Shown one piece after another: positions 1-8,056 of a DNA stretch of 64,000 nucleotides. How positions within the stretch are numbered: position 1 is the first letter of the stretch; every line of letters starts with the position of its first letter. Source of the DNA: Haloarcula argentinensis DSM 12282 (lineage in GTDB: Archaea > Halobacteriota > Halobacteria > Halobacteriales > Haloarculaceae); contig AOLX01000005.1 in NCBI GenBank assembly GCA_000336895.1, forward strand, positions 332,141-396,140. The letters are read 5' to 3'. The notes under the pieces are model-generated. The model had not been told where the DNA came from. It saw nothing but the letters and a program-made list of their open reading frames with translations, and ran no database searches. Position numbers and translations under genes: made by a program.

Positions 1-253
1 ACTCGGAGGTGTTCCCTATACGTCTCGGTCAGACGCCACAATGTCCGCAGTAAATCGGCTATAGAGACATTCTAACGCGGTGTTACTGCAGACACTGTGG
101 TGTTCGCTCTATCGTACTGCTCGCTTGTCAGTCATCGGAAAACCGGTAACCCACTCGCTACGTTCTATCACTCTCCTCCTATTTGAGCAGTTTAGTGCTG
201 AGTTGCGAATCTGCACCTGTTGCTTCTGCAGTGTTTGTTATCTGCAGTGTTTG
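1..253. other. Intergenic start of window; holds a 16-bp tandem repeat
   Basis: No convincing gene is seen. The 16-base unit TCTGCAGTGTTTGTTA occurs twice in perfect tandem (225-240 and 241-256). The second copy runs into the stop codon of the adjacent reverse-strand regulator. It looks like a slippage duplication with no evident function. Confidence 0.6.
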
Positions 254-910
254 TTATCTAAACACGCGTTCAACAAGCCGTGCCTCCGCTTTTCTGAGAT
301 GATTTGATGCAGTACTGGGGGCACAACCGAGTTCCTCGGCAACGTCCTCGACGCTCCCATTTCGTGGAACGTCGTAATAACCGACATCCCGTCCTGCGGC
401 GAGTGCTTCGCGCTGGCGTGAAGTCAAGTCGATGGCGAATGTTCCGGGACTGGCATCGTATTCCCCGACTTTCCGGACATTTACCGTTATTCCATCAGGA
501 AGGGCATTCCGAACCTGTTCGAGAGCGGCAGGCTCCCCGACGACATCGAACAATACGACACCGTGTGGTCGGTAGGCAACCGGTGGGACTACCATTAGCG
601 TCGGCTGTTCGAACGCCGCGTAGAACTGCCGTGATTGGTCAGTTTCTCGGCCACGGACGAACGCGTAGAATGCCTCGTCCCGAACGGGTGTGATATCGTA
701 GCTTTCCATGGTTTCGACCGCAGAAAGCGCCGATTCGTAGGGTTCGCGATCACCGACGACATAAAACAGTGTGTAGGCATTCCCGTCCTCGACCCCGACT
801 TTCCACGTGACGAGCCATTCGCGCTTGATTGCATCGCTTTCGGTCATAAATCGGTGCATCGGACGCTGATACTCCGGTGCATACTGAATCTCTAAGCGGA
901 GATATCTCAC
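254..910 (-). CDS. HTH_10 (Bat-type) helix-turn-helix transcriptional regulator
   Basis: A 218-residue cytoplasmic regulator of the haloarchaeal bacterio-opsin-activator-like family. The N-terminal two thirds form the variable sensor part. The C-terminal 65 or so residues carry the HTH_10 pattern LTSRQREAL ... YYDVPR ... VAEELGCAPSTASNHLRKAE, the classic signature with recognition helix PSTASNHLRKA. I chose the GTG start at 908-910, giving MRYLRLEI, because members normally open with a beta strand of this kind; the frame also extends 12 codons further upstream. It diverges from a lone nuoB, and a perfect 14-bp dyad lies between the two starts, a plausible operator for either or both. The sensed signal is unknown. 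Confidence 0.85.
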   Translation of the reverse strand: MRYLRLEIQYAPEYQRPMHRFMTESDAIKREWLVTWKVGVEDGNAYTLFYVVGDREPYESALSAVETMESYDITPVRDEAFYAFVRGRETDQSRQFYAAFEQPTLMVVPPVAYRPHGVVLFDVVGEPAALEQVRNALPDGITVNVRKVGEYDASPGTFAIDLTSRQREALAAGRDVGYYDVPRNGSVEDVAEELGCAPSTASNHLRKAEARLVERVFR

Positions 911-940
911 GGACGAGCTCTGGTGGTGGCTCCTACATAA

Positions 941-954
941 ACACACTAGTGTGT
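941..954. promoter_or_regulatory. Perfect 14-bp palindrome between the HTH_10 regulator and nuoB
   Basis: ACACACTAGTGTGT is its own reverse complement. It lies 30 bases from the regulator start and about 45 from the nuoB start. A near-identical dyad with one extra central base occurs at 41841-41857 upstream of rdfA. The symmetry and position suggest an operator; the binding protein is unknown. Confidence 0.5.
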
Positions 955-999
955 ACGACAGTTCGCGTATTCGCTCTCACTATCTATCCGTCTCTGTTC

Positions 1000-1686
1000 A
1001 TGAGCAGTGATCGGCAGAGTATGGACGACGCACAGTCTGATGAGCAGATATGCTCCGGCAGAAGCGTGGATAACCGATTTAATTCTACACTTCGAGAGGT
1101 GCTTGGTTCGTCTCCGTTCATCCTCACGAAATTCGACGCGTTCATGAACTGGGTCCGGGGGTCCTCGATGTTCGTGCTACAGTTCGGTATCGCCTGTTGC
1201 ACCATCGAAATGATGGGCACTCTCGCAACGAAACACGACCTCGATCGTTTTGCTGCCGGAGTCCCACGGGCATCACCGCGACAGGCAGATCTGATTATCG
1301 TCCCGGGGACCATCGTTTCGAAGTTCGCGCCGCGGATGAAGCGCGTCTACGACCAGATGCCCGAGCCGAAGTTCGTCGTTTCGATGGGGTCGTGTACCAT
1401 CTCCGGTGGACCGTTTCAGGAAGGATACAATGTCATCAAAGGTGCGGAGCAAGTCATTCCGGTCGATATCCACGTCCCAGGCTGTCCGCCCCGACCCGAG
1501 GCACTCATCTACGGCGTCGCCAAGTTGCAAGAGAGCATCGCCGAAGGTGAGTCCTCGCCGGTGACGGTCAAACCCTACGAACTGGAGCAGTTCGGCGACC
1601 TTAAACGGGATGAGCTCGTGGACAAACTCGCCAGTGAGATCGACGAAGACGACCTCGCCATGCGGTACGATTGGAGTACGCCATAA
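1000..1686 (+). CDS. nuoB: NADH-quinone oxidoreductase subunit B-like protein (orphan copy)
   Basis: 228 residues, the normal length for NuoB, the subunit that holds iron-sulfur cluster N2 at the junction with the quinone site of complex I. The cluster ligands are present: Cys66-Cys67 (GIACCTIEMM), Cys132 (GSCTISGGP) and Cys162 (VPGCPPRPEALIYG). I chose ATG 1000 because residues before it do not look like NuoB; ATG 1021 is an alternative. The odd point is isolation: haloarchaeal nuoB normally sits within the nuo operon, yet no other nuo gene is in the window. It may be a second copy, a paralogue for a different hydrogenase-like complex, or a relocated gene. The neighbouring HTH_10 regulator could control it through the shared dyad. 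Confidence 0.9.
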   Translation: MSSDRQSMDDAQSDEQICSGRSVDNRFNSTLREVLGSSPFILTKFDAFMNWVRGSSMFVLQFGIACCTIEMMGTLATKHDLDRFAAGVPRASPRQADLIIVPGTIVSKFAPRMKRVYDQMPEPKFVVSMGSCTISGGPFQEGYNVIKGAEQVIPVDIHVPGCPPRPEALIYGVAKLQESIAEGESSPVTVKPYELEQFGDLKRDELVDKLASEIDEDDLAMRYDWSTP

Positions 1687-1718
1687 CGGCTATACGATCC
1701 GGGAACCGTCTCGACTGA

Positions 1719-2933
1719 TTACCCGTCCGTAATGATCTCAGCAACCCGGTCGCGGCTGAAAAGCTGTTCACCCGATGGAATCTCTGGATAGTGGTCTCCG
1801 TTCTCGTAGGTCGGCCACTCGCCAAAGATATCGGGGTACAGCTGCTTTGCGGTCATTTCGATCTGGAAAAGATTCATGATCGGGCCGTGATATCGCATTC
1901 CGTGTGCGTACACGCGGTCGTCTTCGACCGCTGCGAGATTGTTTCCAACGCTGTGTGACGCGAGCCTCTCGCGGACATTGTCCATGTCGTAGCGGGGTGT
2001 CATCCCCCAGAGGTGGAGGATTACGTCAGGGTCCGCGTCTAGCATCGTCTCATAGCCGACCGAACCCCAAAGACCGTCCCATGTTTCGTCCCCGAAGGCG
2101 TCGTTGGCAGCGAGCGGACGCGTGTCGGCGAGCCAGAACCCCGGTCGGTTCAGATGATACGTCCAGAATTGGCCGTCGCCAAGTGTAACCCGAACTGCAG
2201 TTGGTCGATATTCTTCGGGTGGAAGATTCGTCTTGATGGTCCCGATGAGTTCTTGGTGAACGGCTCTCAGTTGCTCGTAACGTCTTCGTTCCTGAAACAC
2301 GGTGGCGACACGACCGAAAAGCTCCCACAGCGTGTAATATTGGTAGTTCTCACTGTATGGTTCTTGCGGGTCACCGTGTGTTCCGCTGTAGAAATTCCCG
2401 AAAAAGGGGCCGACATTGTCGACGATTTCCTCGATATCGCCCATATCCCAGTTCTCCTGGGTAATCGCCCATGCGGGGTCCAGAAAGTGAACGTCGCTAC
2501 TGAGGCTGTAGAAGAACTCCTTGCTGAAATTGTCGAAGGGGTTCGGAAGGTTCTCCCACTCAAAAGAGACACCAGAAAGCCGTTCGTAGTAGTGGTTCAT
2601 CGATGGCCCAGCCATGTCTGGAACGAACATTGAATTGACTGCATCACCGTGGTTAAGAGCAACTAACATGTCTGCATACTGATTGTACATCGTGAAGACG
2701 TTCTCCGGGACGGAATCGAACTCAACTTCCCCTACAGGGGAAAGCGAGGCAACGTAGGAGCCGCCTTCTGACGGGGTTGCTGTGCTCGTCCCTTTGCCAC
2801 TCGATGTTGCTGTATTGGGCGGTTCGCCACTGTTACTGGAGCAGCCGGCTACGATTGACGTGCCGAGCAGCAGACTACCGCCGGAGAGGTAGTCGCGCCG
2901 CGTGAGATTACTTGTTCCGTCTGTCTCGTCCAT
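1719..2933 (-). CDS. Tat-exported lipoprotein, iron(III)/siderophore-type ABC substrate-binding protein
   Basis: 404 residues. The N-terminus has a Tat motif (LTRRDYL), a hydrophobic stretch and a lipobox-like IVAGC, followed by a Ser/Thr/Gly-rich linker typical of haloarchaeal lipoproteins. The body matches the class III periplasmic binding fold used for siderophores, haem and cobalamin, with phrases such as DMLVALNHGDAVNSMFV, DPDVILHLWG and AAVEDDRVYAHG. No permease or ATPase gene is adjacent, so it must share a transporter encoded elsewhere. An iron-box-like palindrome sits four bases upstream of the ATG, supporting an iron-related ligand and repression when iron is plentiful. The exact ligand cannot be read from sequence. 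Confidence 0.85.
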   Translation of the reverse strand: MDETDGTSNLTRRDYLSGGSLLLGTSIVAGCSSNSGEPPNTATSSGKGTSTATPSEGGSYVASLSPVGEVEFDSVPENVFTMYNQYADMLVALNHGDAVNSMFVPDMAGPSMNHYYERLSGVSFEWENLPNPFDNFSKEFFYSLSSDVHFLDPAWAITQENWDMGDIEEIVDNVGPFFGNFYSGTHGDPQEPYSENYQYYTLWELFGRVATVFQERRRYEQLRAVHQELIGTIKTNLPPEEYRPTAVRVTLGDGQFWTYHLNRPGFWLADTRPLAANDAFGDETWDGLWGSVGYETMLDADPDVILHLWGMTPRYDMDNVRERLASHSVGNNLAAVEDDRVYAHGMRYHGPIMNLFQIEMTAKQLYPDIFGEWPTYENGDHYPEIPSGEQLFSRDRVAEIITDG

Positions 2934-2936
2934 ATT

Positions 2937-2950
2937 TTAGGTTGGCCTAA
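2937..2950. promoter_or_regulatory. Iron-box-like operator (DtxR/IdeR-type dyad)
   Basis: TTAGG-N4-CCTAA, read as TTAGGTTGGCCTAA on the plus strand, lies immediately upstream of the reverse-strand substrate-binding lipoprotein start. It resembles the half-site arrangement of DtxR/IdeR metal-dependent repressors. Because haloarchaeal transcripts are often leaderless, a site here would overlap the transcription start. Binding is inferred only. Confidence 0.55.
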
Positions 2951-3568
2951 TGTGGTGTATATGGCTTTCGGATTAACCAGATGGCCCTCGTGTATGCACA
3001 CTGAATGTTTCTTGACTAGCTCTTCTCTATGATATATTCTTCAAAATTGTCTGTGAATACTATCTATTTGAATCTATTGGTTATAGATAAACTATCTTAT
3101 ACCCAGGAAGTGTAAAATATGATATCTCTGGATGTGTGGATAATCTATTTAGACATAAAACCACGATTATAATACAGAAGGGAACAATCTTATTTCCATA
3201 GCCAAGATTAACTGTGTGGAAATGCACTTCTATGACTATATTATTCTACATTGTGGCTGAATGCTCTTGGGTAATGAAATCGGACTTAGATTCGACCTGA
3301 ATATGATATTCGTGCCGTCCCATCAGATAATTGCTGTCTCAAATACGACCTTCTGATACCAGCGGCCGTTGAGAGCCTATCGAGTTCGCTGGCGGGAAAT
3401 AATAACATCTGTACGGGTGTTATTATTCTCCCTGGTTCAGCTGTGAGCAAGAGCCTTTTTATGCGATACCTGGTGCGGTACAGTGTAAATCCTCGTACGA
3501 CTATCATCTAAATATGACTTCCAGAGCAAATTTCCAGTTCCGGATGTGGTAGCGGAAAGCGGGGGGCC
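2951..3568. other. AT-rich non-coding stretch with an inverted repeat
   Basis: Strongly AT-rich compared with flanking genes; no convincing coding sequence. The best structure is a perfect 10-bp inverted repeat, AATAATAACA at 3398-3407 and TGTTATTATT at 3418-3427, separated by 10 bases. A 73-codon reverse frame over this area resembles nothing I know. Confidence 0.5.
3398..3427. repeat. Inverted repeat, 10-bp perfect arms
   Basis: Arms AATAATAACA and TGTTATTATT flank a 10-base loop (TCTGTACGGG). It could be a hairpin or an operator; there is no T-tract that would make it an obvious terminator. Its nearest certain neighbour is the IS5-type remnant about 140 bases downstream. Confidence 0.5.
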
Positions 3569-3829
3569 ATCCGGAATCTCGACCGGCTACAGACCGTGAC
3601 CGCTGACAAAGGTCTGATTGAGACGACTCCGGACGAACTTCCGGAGCCCCATGTTGGGCCAGTGTTCAAAAACCGAGAGTTCTCCCCGCTAGATGTGACG
3701 CATAACGTTCGCCATGAGGATAATACCTATCATCGATGATCAATCGTCGAGGCTGTAGTTTTCGCGCTCAAGGAGCGTGGTTACATCCTGTTGGCCGAGG
3801 TGGGTTGGCAGTCGCCCAGCCTGACGTGA
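3569..3829 (+). pseudogene. Degenerate IS5-type (ISH) transposase fragment
   Basis: One reading frame gives DRLQTVTADKG, then HVGPVFKNREFSPLDVTHNVRHEDNTYHR, an in-frame TGA at 3737-3739, then SIVEAVVFALKERGYIL. This matches the C-terminal half of haloarchaeal IS5-group DDE transposases (family pattern roughly TADKGYD, IKHREF, HNARIDD, YHQRS, EAVFFALKxRYGD). The N-terminal half with the first catalytic Asp, the usual residues after RYGD and both terminal repeats are missing. It is therefore a dead remnant with an internal stop and truncation at both ends. It marks this gap as a past insertion target. Confidence 0.65.
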
Positions 3830-4435
3830 TGATCTCGTCTTCTTCCGCGTCGATCCTCCGTTTGCGAAGCTTGTTCGCGATCGTCTGACGCTGAAAGCGT
3901 GGGTCGTTCGTCACCAATCGTCGTTCCTTGTCCCGCTCACTAAGCCGATTCACCGATTTGACGGCCTCCGATAGAGCCCTGTCCCGAGATAACTACCCCG
4001 CTAAGGTCAACGAAGAACGCGTCGGATTGTTCAGAGAACATACCATTCTGTAGGATCATCACCCTCTTGTATCCATTTGTCGGAGGCTACACCTACAGTT
4101 TAATTGAGTGGCTGATTTATAGCGTCATTAACGCAACTAACTGGCTATTGCTCGCGTCCAAACAAAGCCGACCAGTTCAAATTGGGTTTCGCCACGTCTA
4201 CCCAAACAAATCAATCGGACTGCTGATAGCATTTACCGCTGATGGTGATTAAGCACCCAATACAGTGTGGGGAAAACCAATGTGAGGGTCGCTTCTGTTC
4301 TCCGATCTTGAGTATTACACTGCAATCGCGCTGTACGCCGTCTTGACTGGACCAACACGACAGTCGTGATCGTCAGCTGGATAAATCTCAAGACAACGTG
4401 CCAGCGATGGGACCAGATAAACTCGAATGAGTCAG
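3830..4435. other. Gene-poor stretch with possible coding debris
   Basis: On the reverse strand a 61-codon frame (NRLSERDKERRLVTNDPRFQ ...) and a short frame just upstream (MFSEQSDAFFVDLSGVV ...) may be parts of one broken gene separated by a frame change. I could not assign a family. The plus-strand 61-codon frame at 4067-4252 is hydrophobic at first but has no recognisable features. Confidence 0.4.
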
Positions 4436-5506
4436 TTACAGTTTGACGACGTCGCCGCTCTCTGCGGCTTTGTGAATTGCCCGGATGATTCGCATATCTT
4501 GGAGTCCGTGGCGGCCGTCCGGACCAATGTCGCTACCAGTCAAAACGCGATCAGCGAAGTAGTCGAACTCCTCCCGCATTTCGTCCTCCGCGTCAAAACT
4601 CTCGTGTTCGACAGTTACTGTCGTCGCGTTTCGCGACAGGTGGAGTTTTGCTTTCCCATGGAACGCTGGACAGAGTTCGACCTGCCCGTCCGTCCCAGTT
4701 ATTTTCAGTTGCGTATCACTGTGGGCGTTCTGGCTATCAGTGGTGACCATTTTGATACCGTCTTCCAGCGCAAGCAACGCCCCGGAGCGTTCATCGGGCA
4801 CATCGTCGAAGGCCTCGCTATAAGAATCCATCTGTGACTGCACTGCCAGTGGTTCCCGGTCGAGCAGAAACCGAGTCGTGTTAATCGAGTAAATCCCTAA
4901 GTCCATCACTGAGGTACCATAGCCCGAGAGTTCCGAATCGAGCCGCCACTGGTCCGTGTCCGGATTCATCTCAAGCAGCGGCTGACTATTGTTTCCATAT
5001 ACGGATACTGGCTCACCGATGAATCCGTCTTCAATGAGTTCTTTTGCACGCCTAACAGCGGGGTCAGTCTGCATCCGGTAGGCAATCATCAACGGCACAG
5101 CGGCGGCCTCACAGACCTCAACCATTTTTTCCGCCCGTTCGACCGTTGACTCCATCGGTTTCTCACACAGGACCGCTTTGTCTAACTCTGCGGCTGTCTC
5201 GGCGTATTCCAGATGCAAGGCGTTCGGTGTCCCGATGTAGATGGCATCAAAACTGTCGGCTGCCTCCCCGTCGTGGAACTCTTCGTAACTGATCCCGTGG
5301 TCCACACCGTTCTCGTCGGCGAGGCGTTTAGCTTTCTCCGAAGAACTGCTGACGAACGTCGTAGCTTCACCCAGATCAGAGTCTTGAATTGCGGGGAGTG
5401 CCAGGTCGATTGTCCACCAGCCAAGTCCTAACAGTGCGTATCGAACCGTTCCGTCCGTGGTGGTTTGCCAGTCACGCTCGTTATACGTATCAATCCAGTC
5501 TTTCAC
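4436..5506 (-). CDS. gfo6: Gfo/Idh/MocA oxidoreductase, D-xylose 1-dehydrogenase (NADP+)-like
   Basis: 356 residues. A Rossmann nucleotide-binding motif (YALLGLGWWT, residues 24-32) is followed by the catalytic EKP motif (CEKPMES, Lys116) and the C-terminal beta-sheet domain. The overall wording (ISYEEFHDG, IGTPNALHLEYAETAAELDKAVLCEKPME, MIAYRMQTDPAVRRAKELI) closely follows my memory of the Haloarcula D-xylose dehydrogenase that starts oxidative pentose degradation. Substrate is inferred, since the family also handles other aldoses. The start is GTG; a TATA-like TATATTTTAAA lies immediately upstream, unusually close to the start. No other pentose-catabolic gene is adjacent, and the flanking gaps are AT-rich. 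Confidence 0.8.
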   Translation of the reverse strand: MKDWIDTYNERDWQTTTDGTVRYALLGLGWWTIDLALPAIQDSDLGEATTFVSSSSEKAKRLADENGVDHGISYEEFHDGEAADSFDAIYIGTPNALHLEYAETAAELDKAVLCEKPMESTVERAEKMVEVCEAAAVPLMIAYRMQTDPAVRRAKELIEDGFIGEPVSVYGNNSQPLLEMNPDTDQWRLDSELSGYGTSVMDLGIYSINTTRFLLDREPLAVQSQMDSYSEAFDDVPDERSGALLALEDGIKMVTTDSQNAHSDTQLKITGTDGQVELCPAFHGKAKLHLSRNATTVTVEHESFDAEDEMREEFDYFADRVLTGSDIGPDGRHGLQDMRIIRAIHKAAESGDVVKL

Positions 5507-6215
5507 ACAGCTATATTTTAAACCTTTGCGCTAAAAACTTCGGTTTCTGAACACACAAACGCTATGACAGTGGTAATAAAATATTAAAAACTTCACAACT
5601 CCGACCGACGTGGTCTTGATTATGTCTGGGTTCGGCCGTCTTTGTGTCCAACCACTGATGGGCGGGTGATGTTGCCGGAGTCAGTCACTGTACTGTGCAG
5701 TAATCTTGTTACAACTGACTCTCTTCCTCAGGTAGGTGCTATTATACTCTTTCTCACTATGGAAAAAATAGAAAGAAATCACTGTTCGAACACGCTCGTT
5801 CAAACAGTTAATACGGTATTATGTGGGTAGGTATATCCTAATGAACATGAATCCGCCAGAATTACGCGCAAATTGTCTACTCTGTGAAGGTATTATATAA
5901 TCATAACTTAGTAATTAAGACGTTATGACATTTGTATAAACTATGTGAAACACTACATATGTTTAAATCCGCTGGACGGAGGCTCTATTCAAACCTGAGA
6001 ACTGTTGGAGTATTCTAAGTCCGTCTTTAACAACCGATGGTGGTGATTGACGAACTCGTCTCCCATTATTTCATTAGCACAATAGCTACCGCTGTTAATT
6101 ACATATAAATATGTACTCTATATCGGACTGTAGCATAGCCGTAGTAAGCGCATATTCATGTTTTGGCGAAGTCGATTGTAAATACATTGGTAAACCCTCT
6201 AGGGAGCTACATCGC
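5507..6215. other. AT-rich divergent intergenic region
   Basis: Separates the oxidoreductase (reverse) from phnM (forward). It is much more AT-rich than the genes and holds several TATA-like stretches, for example TTAATTACATATAAATATG just before an upstream in-frame ATG of phnM. No coding sequence is supported. Confidence 0.5.
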
Positions 6216-7361
6216 ATGAAAAACAATGCAAATCGAACACTGATCTCGGGAGGTACCGTTGTTACGCCGACCCGCGAAATTGAGAACGGGACAGTAGTAT
6301 TCTCTGACGGAAAAATAGTCTCGGTGGAAGCAGAATCTCATGACTCTCCGGATATTGACGCGACGGGGAAGTATGTCCTACCTGGATTGGTTGATCTTCA
6401 CGGCGATGATATCGAACGGCACCTTTTTCCGAGAGCTGGTGAGCGCGTCAACACGACGGTCGCTTTGGATCGATGTGATATTGCCAATGCCAGCGCGGGA
6501 GTTACGACAAAGTATCATGCCATTGCGTTCGAAGACATCCCAGATGATAACCGGAGTATCGAACTAGCCCGTCGCTTGGCCGAGCATATCCGGGATTTCA
6601 ACTACGAAACCGGTGCCAGGATCGACAACAGACTCCATATGCGGTGTGAACTCACCAACGAAACGGCTGTCGACGCCGTCTCGCAAGAAATCCAATCAGG
6701 GGGTGATCTCGTATCCCTTGTCTCACACATTCCCGGAACGGGCCAGTTTGCTGGCGAAAATACACTTACACAACGCTATAATCTTCCGGATGGGGTCTCA
6801 GAGTCAAGCCTTCAGTCTCTCGAAACACGCCGCAATGGTGTCTCCGACATAGAACTAATTTCGCGTGCACGAGAAATCACAGAGCTAGCGAGCGATAGGA
6901 ATATTCCAGTCGCCTCACACGACGATGAAACCGTTTCGAGTGTGGACAACGCCGCTGCTATCGGGGTAGACATAAGTGAATATCCGCTCTCCCACCGTGT
7001 TGCACAGCGTGCAACCGAGCTAAACTTGAGCGTTGCGATGGGTGCGCCGAATGTGGTTCGCGGTGGGAGTCTCTGGGACGGGCCCGATGCGTCTCAGGCG
7101 ATCAGAGATGGTGTTGTCGACATTCTCTGTAGCGACTTTCGTCCGCAATCACTGCTTAGCTCCGTATTCACCGAAACCGGTGACTCTCTCAAAGACCGGG
7201 TATTACGTGTCTCTACTGTACCAGCTGCCGCTGCCGGTCTGTACGATCGTGGCCGATTGGAGTGTGGGGCAAGGGCCGATGTTATCGTCGTTGACCCAGA
7301 TCCGGTTCCATCGATAGCACGAACATACGTTGCCGGCGACGAAGTGTATTGCTCTGCATAG
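6216..7361 (+). CDS. phnM: PhnM-like alpha-D-ribose 1-methylphosphonate 5-triphosphate diphosphatase
   Basis: 381 residues of the amidohydrolase superfamily. PhnM removes pyrophosphate from the triphosphate intermediate of the carbon-phosphorus lyase pathway. Diagnostic segments are LPGLVDLHGDDIERHLFPR (the PhnM form of the HxH/HxD metal motif), SLVSHIPGTGQF, ASHDDET, MGAPNVVRGGS and the C-terminal DILCSDFRPQSLL. The ATG at 6216 (MKNNANRTLISGG) fits the family start; the frame is open for 35 codons more but that part looks unlike PhnM. No phnG-L genes are nearby, which is unusual. It either complements a C-P lyase locus elsewhere or hydrolyses another nucleotide-like substrate. Confidence 0.85.
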   Translation: MKNNANRTLISGGTVVTPTREIENGTVVFSDGKIVSVEAESHDSPDIDATGKYVLPGLVDLHGDDIERHLFPRAGERVNTTVALDRCDIANASAGVTTKYHAIAFEDIPDDNRSIELARRLAEHIRDFNYETGARIDNRLHMRCELTNETAVDAVSQEIQSGGDLVSLVSHIPGTGQFAGENTLTQRYNLPDGVSESSLQSLETRRNGVSDIELISRAREITELASDRNIPVASHDDETVSSVDNAAAIGVDISEYPLSHRVAQRATELNLSVAMGAPNVVRGGSLWDGPDASQAIRDGVVDILCSDFRPQSLLSSVFTETGDSLKDRVLRVSTVPAAAAGLYDRGRLECGARADVIVVDPDPVPSIARTYVAGDEVYCSA

Positions 7362-7393
7362 CCTACTCGTGATGCGTACTAGGTAAAAACTGC

Positions 7394-7412
7394 GAGCGGC
7401 ATCAAACCGCTC
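7394..7412. terminator. Bidirectional terminator-like hairpin between convergent genes
   Basis: GAGCGG and CCGCTC form a perfect 6-bp stem with a 7-base loop in the 59-base gap between phnM and the convergent DUF7344-like gene. An A-rich run (TAAAAAC) precedes it, giving a T-rich tail on the reverse strand. Confidence 0.45.
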
Positions 7413-7420
7413 TTATCAGG

Positions 7421-8056
7421 CTACTCGCTGTTCGCCTCTTTCCGCTCAACTGACCAGTGATACACCGAACATGCGCCTGCAACACCTACTACTAGGGAGA
7501 ACAGACCTAAAACCATGCTCCCGGGAAGTGAGAGGGCGACAGAGGTGGCTAGGACCATCGCACCGAGCACCGAGACGGCCACGTAATACTGATACCACTG
7601 TCGACCCTCCTCCTGCTCTTCAGAGCGGTTGAGGTACTTTTCGAAGTCGTCTGCCTTCTCGGTAAGGGTGATATGGCCACGGTCTTGGTTAAAATCGACG
7701 ACACCGATGTCGTCCATCTTCGGGAGATGGCACTGGTATAATCCTACGTACACGCGCTTGCGCTCACTCGACGTCAACGCATCAGTTGTAGTCTCGTTCT
7801 CGATGGCTGCGACGTGTTCTGCGAGCTCTCCAAGAGAGATCTGTTCGCCTCGTTCTCGAAGAAAGTGGAGGACTTCTCTGCGGCGGCTGTTTTTCAGTAT
7901 TTCAAAAATGACGTCTAGAGATGCACCCGAGTCGTCCTGCTCCTGTGACGCCGCTTGGTCCGCACTGCCTTCTTTCCCTTTTGACGATGGAACAGATTCG
8001 TCGCTTAGTTTATTATTCGGTTCTGCTTTCGTTTGTGCGGTGTCTTTGACTCCCAT
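7421..8056 (-). CDS. DUF7344-like HTH regulator with two C-terminal membrane helices
   Basis: 211 residues from ATG 8056 (a further 12 codons are open upstream). An acidic, Ser/Gln-rich N-terminus is followed by a winged-helix-like domain beginning VIFEILKNSRRREVLHFLRE, with ERKRVYVGLYQCHLPKMDDIGVV and a short wing. The C-terminus has WYQYY followed by two hydrophobic helices (around VAVSVLGAMVLATSVALSL and MVLGLFSLVVGVAGACSV). The architecture is the same as the protein at 36604-37158, with shared KRVYVxLYQxHxPK and WYQYY, so they are paralogues. A membrane-anchored transcription regulator is likely. Its position upstream of the surface-glycan locus fits, but targets are unknown. Confidence 0.8.
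   Translation of the reverse strand: MGVKDTAQTKAEPNNKLSDESVPSSKGKEGSADQAASQEQDDSGASLDVIFEILKNSRRREVLHFLRERGEQISLGELAEHVAAIENETTTDALTSSERKRVYVGLYQCHLPKMDDIGVVDFNQDRGHITLTEKADDFEKYLNRSEEQEEGRQWYQYYVAVSVLGAMVLATSVALSLPGSMVLGLFSLVVGVAGACSVYHWSVERKEANSE

Noticed and set aside
3286..3507. Reverse frame of 73 codons
   Set aside because: Basic, Arg/Leu-rich composition and a perfect inverted repeat inside it; no resemblance to a known protein.
3768..4041. Reverse-strand frames NRLSERDKERRLVTNDPRFQ... and MFSEQSDAFFVDLSGVV...
   Set aside because: They might be two halves of a broken gene, but they lie in different frames, part overlaps the transposase remnant on the other strand, and I could not assign a family.
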